From: JBAXPV01 sp037132075
GTDB taxonomy: Bacteria > Bacteroidota > Bacteroidia > Bacteroidales > CAIXZF01
Reading direction: 5' to 3'
Assembly: GCA_037132075.1 (NCBI GenBank)
Contig: JBAXPV010000053.1
Span: 1-19,653 of the forward strand
Length of the DNA stretch: 19,653 nt
The position numbers and the translations under genes were made by a program. The notes beneath the pieces are model-generated. The model saw only the letters and a program-made list of their open reading frames with translations. It was not told the origin of the DNA and ran no database searches. Shown here in pieces: positions 16,308 to 19,653 of this stretch. Position 1 is the stretch's first letter, and the number at the start of each line of letters is the position of its first letter.

Positions 16308-17178
16308 CCTTTCAAAACACTTTGGAAGAATACAGGCAGTTGACAACTTGGACCTGACTATTACGCAAGGCCAGGTTTTTGGCATACTCGGACCTAACGG
16401 GAGCGGCAAAACCACGACACTCGGGATGATCCTGGAGGTTGTTGCGCCAAACAATGGTTCGTTCCAGTGGTTTGGTGATGCGTACGGTGCTGAAGCCCGG
16501 AAAAATATCGGATCGATACTCGAAACACCCAGTTTTTATCCTTACCTCACCGCGGTGCAGAACCTGCGTATCGCTGCCCACATCAAGCAATGCGGAACCG
16601 GAAGAATTGAAACGGTGTTGGCGTTGGTTGGTTTGCTGGACAGGAAAGATGATAAATTTAAAACTTACAGCCTGGGGATGAAACAACGCTTGTCCATCGC
16701 CTCAGCCTTGCTTTCTGACCCGCCTGTCCTGATTTTAGACGAACCCACCAACGGACTCGACCCACAAGGAATTGCCGAAGTTCGCAACCTTGTTAAAGAA
16801 ATTGCTGCCCAGGGGAAGACCATTATTATTGCCAGCCACTTGCTCGATGAAGTTCAGAAAGTCTGCACCCATTTTTGTGTTTTGAGGAAAGGAATTAAGA
16901 TTCATGAGGGCAGTATTGAGGATACTATGAGTGAAATAAACCGCGTGGAAGTTGCCGCTCAGGATTTGGAAAAGCTTGAAAAATGCCTGGGCAGGTTCCC
17001 CGGCTTTGACTCCGTTCAAAAAACAGGGAACAGCCTGTTTGTCGATCTGAAGCCTGGGTTCACTTCGGCAGAAATCAATGATTATTGTTTTAATCAAGGA
17101 ATCGTTTTAAAGAAATTGGTGATGCAGACCAATTCGCTGGAAAAAGAATTCCTCAAAATACTGAAAGAATATGATTAG
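16282..17178 (+). CDS. ABC transporter ATP-binding protein (ABC-2 type exporter)
   Basis: A 298-residue ATPase subunit. Walker A GPNGSGKTTT, the signature SLGMKQRLSIASALL, Walker B PVLILDEPTNGLDP and the H-loop IIIASHLLDEV are all intact, in the pattern of the bacitracin/antibiotic-export and Gld-like ABC-2 ATPases. A C-terminal domain of about 80 residues (from about 215) follows. No ATG lies near the first conserved residues (VLKINSLSKHFGRIQAVDNL), so GTG 16282 is chosen; a TTG at 16261 is an alternative. The start lies inside the second DUF4252 gene and the end overlaps the permease start by 8 bases, so the three are likely translated in a coupled manner. The cargo is unknown. Confidence 0.92.
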   Translation: MQNVLKINSLSKHFGRIQAVDNLDLTITQGQVFGILGPNGSGKTTTLGMILEVVAPNNGSFQWFGDAYGAEARKNIGSILETPSFYPYLTAVQNLRIAAHIKQCGTGRIETVLALVGLLDRKDDKFKTYSLGMKQRLSIASALLSDPPVLILDEPTNGLDPQGIAEVRNLVKEIAAQGKTIIIASHLLDEVQKVCTHFCVLRKGIKIHEGSIEDTMSEINRVEVAAQDLEKLEKCLGRFPGFDSVQKTGNSLFVDLKPGFTSAEINDYCFNQGIVLKKLVMQTNSLEKEFLKILKEYD

Positions 17179-17998
17179 GGTGCTGAAATTGGAATGGCTG
17201 AAGATTAAGAACTACCGCCTTTTCTGGATATTAATCGGGATGTATCTATTAGCTTTACTCGTGATTGCATCTGGTGGCGGACTGTTTTTGGCATGGATGA
17301 AAAGTGAGGGGGGTAATTTCAACGGAATCGATCCAACCATCTTGCCGATTTACGATTTCCCTGATATCTGGCAGAACATCGCCTATCTCGGTTCCTTTAA
17401 CAAAATTCTGCTGGCATTTATTGTGGTTATTTCCGTTAACAATGATGTGATTTATAACACCATGCGTCAAAATGTAATTGACGGCATCAGTAAAAAAGAA
17501 TTCCTGATGAGCAAAATGTCATTTATTGTGATGATGGCGGCAGTCAGCACGCTGTTTCTTTTTGTTGCCGGGCTTGTTAATGGCACTATTTATTCACATG
17601 TGTGGGGTATCCGATACATTTTCGACAAAACAGAATTCCTGGCAGCCTATTTTTATGATATCCTGGTTTACTGCACCCTGGCTTTCCTCGTATCGCTTAT
17701 CGTCAAAAAAGCCGGTTTCATTATTATTGCGCTCTTTTTATACACCATTATGTTTGAGCCGATCGCTACTGCCATTTTTCAAAATGCGCCTTACTTCAAG
17801 GACGGAATCATGCCGGAAATTGTCCAGTATCTGCCCATTAAATCCTTAAATAGCCTCATTCCTTTCCCTTTCAGCCGCTATGTTTTTGTGGAGATTGATG
17901 ATTTTGTTCCCCTAAAAGCAATCATCAGCAGTACAGTCTGGTTCGTCATTTATCTTTTTTCAATCGTTTTTATTTTAAATAAGAGGGATTTGAAATAA
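17171..17998 (+). CDS. ABC-2 type transporter permease
   Basis: A 275-residue membrane protein with six apparent membrane segments: FWILIGMYLLALLVIASGGG (about 19-38), ILLAFIVVISVNNDVIYN (79-96), MSFIVMMAAVSTLFLFVAGLV (116-136), FYDILVYCTLAFLVSLIV (161-178), AGFIIIALFLYTIMFEPIAT (181-200), and ISSTVWFVIYLFSIVFIL (250-267). The short amphipathic N terminus (MIRVLKLEWLKIKNYRLFW) and the 'NDVIYNTMRQNVIDGISKKEFLMSKM' loop are typical of ABC-2 permeases. The ATG overlaps the ATPase stop (ATGATTAG), so the pair form one transporter. It is the last gene of the operon; no clear terminator follows. Confidence 0.88.
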   Translation: MIRVLKLEWLKIKNYRLFWILIGMYLLALLVIASGGGLFLAWMKSEGGNFNGIDPTILPIYDFPDIWQNIAYLGSFNKILLAFIVVISVNNDVIYNTMRQNVIDGISKKEFLMSKMSFIVMMAAVSTLFLFVAGLVNGTIYSHVWGIRYIFDKTEFLAAYFYDILVYCTLAFLVSLIVKKAGFIIIALFLYTIMFEPIATAIFQNAPYFKDGIMPEIVQYLPIKSLNSLIPFPFSRYVFVEIDDFVPLKAIISSTVWFVIYLFSIVFILNKRDLK

Positions 17999-18116
17999 AT
18001 CAGACAGTTTGCTGGTGTGTTGGGGTGATGATGTGATGGGGCGATGGTTACAGTTTAATTGTTTAGCTGAGATTACCTATCAAGTTACTCTAAAAGTTGA
18101 AGCTGTCTAAAACCTT

Positions 18117-18147
18117 CGCTTACGAGAGGCAATATCGCATGTAAGCG
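18117..18147. repeat. Inverted repeat downstream of the GIY-YIG-like gene
   Basis: CGCTTAC (18117-18123) and GTAAGCG (18141-18147) form a 7-bp stem around a 17-base loop, 13 bases past the end of the small minus-strand gene. It could terminate that gene, though no T-run follows on the minus strand. Just upstream, 18018-18048 is a GT- and GA-rich low-complexity stretch. Confidence 0.35.
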
Positions 18148-18159
18148 ATTCATTGTTTT

Positions 18160-18540
18160 CTATTTGTTCCATTTCGGCAGTTTTCCAGTTTGGGCAACAA
18201 AGTCTTTTAGCATTTCAACTTGTTCTTTCTTTTGAGCGTCTTTTCCATTCGTTACATACCAATAAATATCAAGTGCATCTGTTTTGTCTTTTAACATTTG
18301 GTAAGTCCATCCTATTTTTCTTGTGTTTTTGTCGTAATGAATTCCATTAACGATTTCGTTAAATAGTCCGCCCGAGTTCGAGTAACCGACATAAACCAGG
18401 TTAATTTTTCCATTTCGCAATTCTAAGACTTTAAAAACACCGTCCTTGTCTTTTGGTGCATTGCATACTTTTTCTAATTCTTTATCTGATTCGAAAAAGA
18501 AATGGTCATTGTCTGTATAATTTTTTGGCTCTTGAAACAT
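18160..18540 (-). CDS. Small protein resembling GIY-YIG superfamily nucleases
   Basis: A 126-residue protein. The block DKDGVFKVLELRNGKINLVYVGYSNSGGLFNEIVNG (about 31-66) looks like a degenerate GIY-YIG core, with GVF in place of GIY and YVG in place of YIG, separated by an insertion as usual. The rest, IGWTYQMLKDKTDALDIYWYVT and a C-terminal helix ending TGKLPKWNK, matches a group of small Bacteroidota proteins that I recall but cannot name. The arginine expected after YIG in active nucleases is not evident (GLFNEI), so activity is doubtful. The upstream bases are AT-rich with no strong ribosome binding site. No operon partner: the nearest minus-strand gene upstream starts 733 bases away. 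Confidence 0.6.
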   Translation of the reverse strand: MFQEPKNYTDNDHFFFESDKELEKVCNAPKDKDGVFKVLELRNGKINLVYVGYSNSGGLFNEIVNGIHYDKNTRKIGWTYQMLKDKTDALDIYWYVTNGKDAQKKEQVEMLKDFVAQTGKLPKWNK

Positions 18541-18946
18541 TATATTAGTTGTTATTTAGAAATTATTACAAACATGATCTTTGCCATCATCGTCTTTCCA
18601 AAGTGAAGGTAAATACCGGTACTGGTTATGACGTCACGATCGGTGCAATCTTTGATTTTTATTCTCGAAAATTAATATGCTTTACCAGACCAAATAGAAA
18701 GTTCACAACTCATCCGTCCGTTTGGGTCACCGCCAATTAAGAAAATTTTTATTGTTTTTCCGAATATCATTTGTTTAGGTTTTCTGTTTTATAATGACCA
18801 TCAACGGTTTGGCCTGCAGGCGAAACGCGGGTTTTAGAAGTGAGCTGATTGAATTAACAATCATGTGGATAAGCATTTAGAAACTATCGTTGCCGATTAC
18901 CCCCGCCTTGAGCTTGCAGGCTCGTTACCGGCAGGATGATTTCATA
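18541..18946. other. Gene-free stretch
   Basis: About 400 bases with no coding frame that I can support. A 63-codon open frame on the plus strand (18549-18740) has no family resemblance and AT-rich context. The 10-base palindrome GCCTGCAGGC (18814-18823 region) is present but too short to interpret. It may hold decayed DNA like the pseudogenes elsewhere in the window. Confidence 0.5.
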
Positions 18947-19273
18947 TTAAACAAGGCTAGCTTTTTGGTCCAGAAGTTCAATATTAAAGTTAATCTTAGC
19001 ATTTAAAGCTCTAAAAACCTTGATTATTGTCTCAAACCTGGCATCAGTTAACCGATTCTCCAATTTTGAGATTTGCGCTTTCTTGACCCCAACAAGTTGC
19101 CCAAGTTCTTCTTGGGTTAGGTTCCGCTCTTTTCGGGCTTGTTTAATTGCCTCACCAATCAGATCAAGTCTCAATTCATATTCAAAAGCATCTCTCTTTG
19201 GCGAACCATGCTTTCCAATGTGTTTATCTGTGATCTCCTCCAAGCTGTATAATTTCAATTTTTGGTTTTTCAT
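18947..19273 (-). CDS. XRE-family helix-turn-helix antitoxin (HigA-type)
   Basis: A 108-residue DNA-binding protein. The N-terminal part, KLYSLEEITDKHIGKHGSPKRDAFEYELRLD, belongs to the HigA-like antitoxin family; residues 39-95 form the XRE helix-turn-helix, with LTQEELGQLVG and the recognition helix KKAQISKLEN (64-73). In intact loci it binds the toxin encoded just upstream and represses its own operon. Here the gene is complete, while the toxin gene directly upstream has lost its middle. The start ATG 19273 matches the family start MKNQKLKLYSL. It would be transcribed from the promoter near 19533. Confidence 0.88.
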   Translation of the reverse strand: MKNQKLKLYSLEEITDKHIGKHGSPKRDAFEYELRLDLIGEAIKQARKERNLTQEELGQLVGVKKAQISKLENRLTDARFETIIKVFRALNAKINFNIELLDQKASLV

Positions 19274-19274
19274 T

Positions 19275-19517
19275 TTGATTGATTTTTTTGAGCAAAATAA
19301 ATTTTTCTTAAATTTTCGGCTTTAGCAATTTCACTTTGAAGTATTTTGTTTGTTTTTTTGATAATTCCATGGGTGGAAATTACTACAGTATCAGTTTGTC
19401 GCTGGAGAAACGTGCTTTGGTGACGTTATAGATGATTTTATCCCTTGTCTTTTCATCAAGGTCATCAAGAAAGGCCGAAGCTTCCTCCAAAAACTTAACT
19501 GTAAATCTCTCAGTCAT
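19275..19517 (-). pseudogene. RelE/HigB-type toxin gene with internal deletion
   Basis: From ATG 19517 the frame reads MTERFTVKFLEEASAFLDDL, then DEKTRDKIIYNVTKARFSSDKL, the N-terminal half of a RelE/HigB-like toxin, and stops at TAG 19385-19383 after 44 codons. In another frame just past that point the sequence gives DTVVISTHGIIKKTNK and EIAKAENLRKNLF, the C-terminal end of the same toxin, running up to the antitoxin start. Roughly 30 middle residues, which should include the core strands and catalytic residues, are missing. The junction lies at GACAAA (19393-19400 region), compatible with SSDK on the left and WDKTDTVV on the right. The locus order, toxin then antitoxin, is that of the family. 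Confidence 0.8.
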
Positions 19518-19532
19518 TTGCCAGCGTTTCTG

Positions 19533-19540
19533 CAAAGATA
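19533..19540 (-). promoter_or_regulatory. Candidate -7 element for the toxin-antitoxin operon
   Basis: The minus strand reads TATCTTTG, an exact fit to the Bacteroidota TAnnTTTG consensus, 15 bases upstream of the toxin start. The -33 element is not clear. It could still drive the antitoxin. Confidence 0.45.
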
Positions 19541-19653
19541 ATAGTTTCTTTATCAGGAAACATAATTATTTTAAGGTTAATAACCTTTTTTTTGCCGGTA
19601 ACGTTTAGGATTTTATCTGAAAAACGCGAAAAAAATAATCGGGAGATATATGT

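Noticed and set aside
18117..18147. Integron attC site
   Set aside because: The 7-bp inverted repeat lacks the R and L core sites (GTTRRRY/RYYYAAC) expected of attC.
18549..18740. Open frame of 63 codons on the plus strand
   Set aside because: No recognisable domain, no ribosome binding site and no neighbour in the same direction; on the other strand only a vague beta-barrel-like end could be imagined, which is not supportable.

Overview
The window reads as chromosomal DNA of a member of the Bacteroidota, probably an environmental, Bacteroidales-like lineage. Support comes from a secreted C10 protease with a type IX secretion (Por) C-terminal sorting domain, two DUF4252 proteins, an ORF6N-family gene remnant, Bacteroidota-type promoter motifs (TAnnTTTG), mostly weak Shine-Dalgarno sequences and moderate-to-low GC. 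No tRNA, rRNA, CRISPR array or intact transposase is visible.

Layout. (1) 269-3181, plus strand: rarA (replication-associated AAA+ ATPase), then an SRPBCC-fold protein and an ATP-grasp enzyme whose start overlaps the SRPBCC stop (TTGA). (2) 8837-3194, minus strand: a tight four-gene operon of the three subunits of a molybdenum hydroxylase (2Fe-2S, FAD, molybdopterin; each junction has a single spacer base), followed after 5 bases by a TetM/TetQ-type ribosome-associated GTPase whose domain IV tip differs from the known tetracycline-protection proteins. (3) 8923-9211, minus: an ORF6N-domain gene broken by an internal deletion. (4) 9322-10554, plus: a VIT1/CCC1-type Fe/Mn transporter and a DUF1003 membrane protein. 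(5) 14211-10655, minus: a lipoprotein with YD-like repeats and a large secreted C10 cysteine protease. (6) 14212-15271: about 1 kb without genes, holding an unusual nest of inverted repeats that may be a MITE-like element or a cluster of extragenic palindromes. (7) 15272-17998, plus: two DUF4252 proteins, an ABC ATPase and an ABC-2 permease, all overlapping and so probably one operon. (8) 18160-19517, minus: a small GIY-YIG-like protein, and a HigBA/RelE-type toxin-antitoxin locus in which the antitoxin is intact but the toxin has lost its middle.

The most notable points are: the nested palindrome region; two small mobile-type genes (ORF6N, toxin) each broken by an internal deletion whose junction looks like a short direct repeat; the divergent GTPase in a molybdenum hydroxylase operon; and the coupled SRPBCC/ATP-grasp pair of unknown function. 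All family assignments are from reading the translated sequence and from memory of the families; no database search was run.
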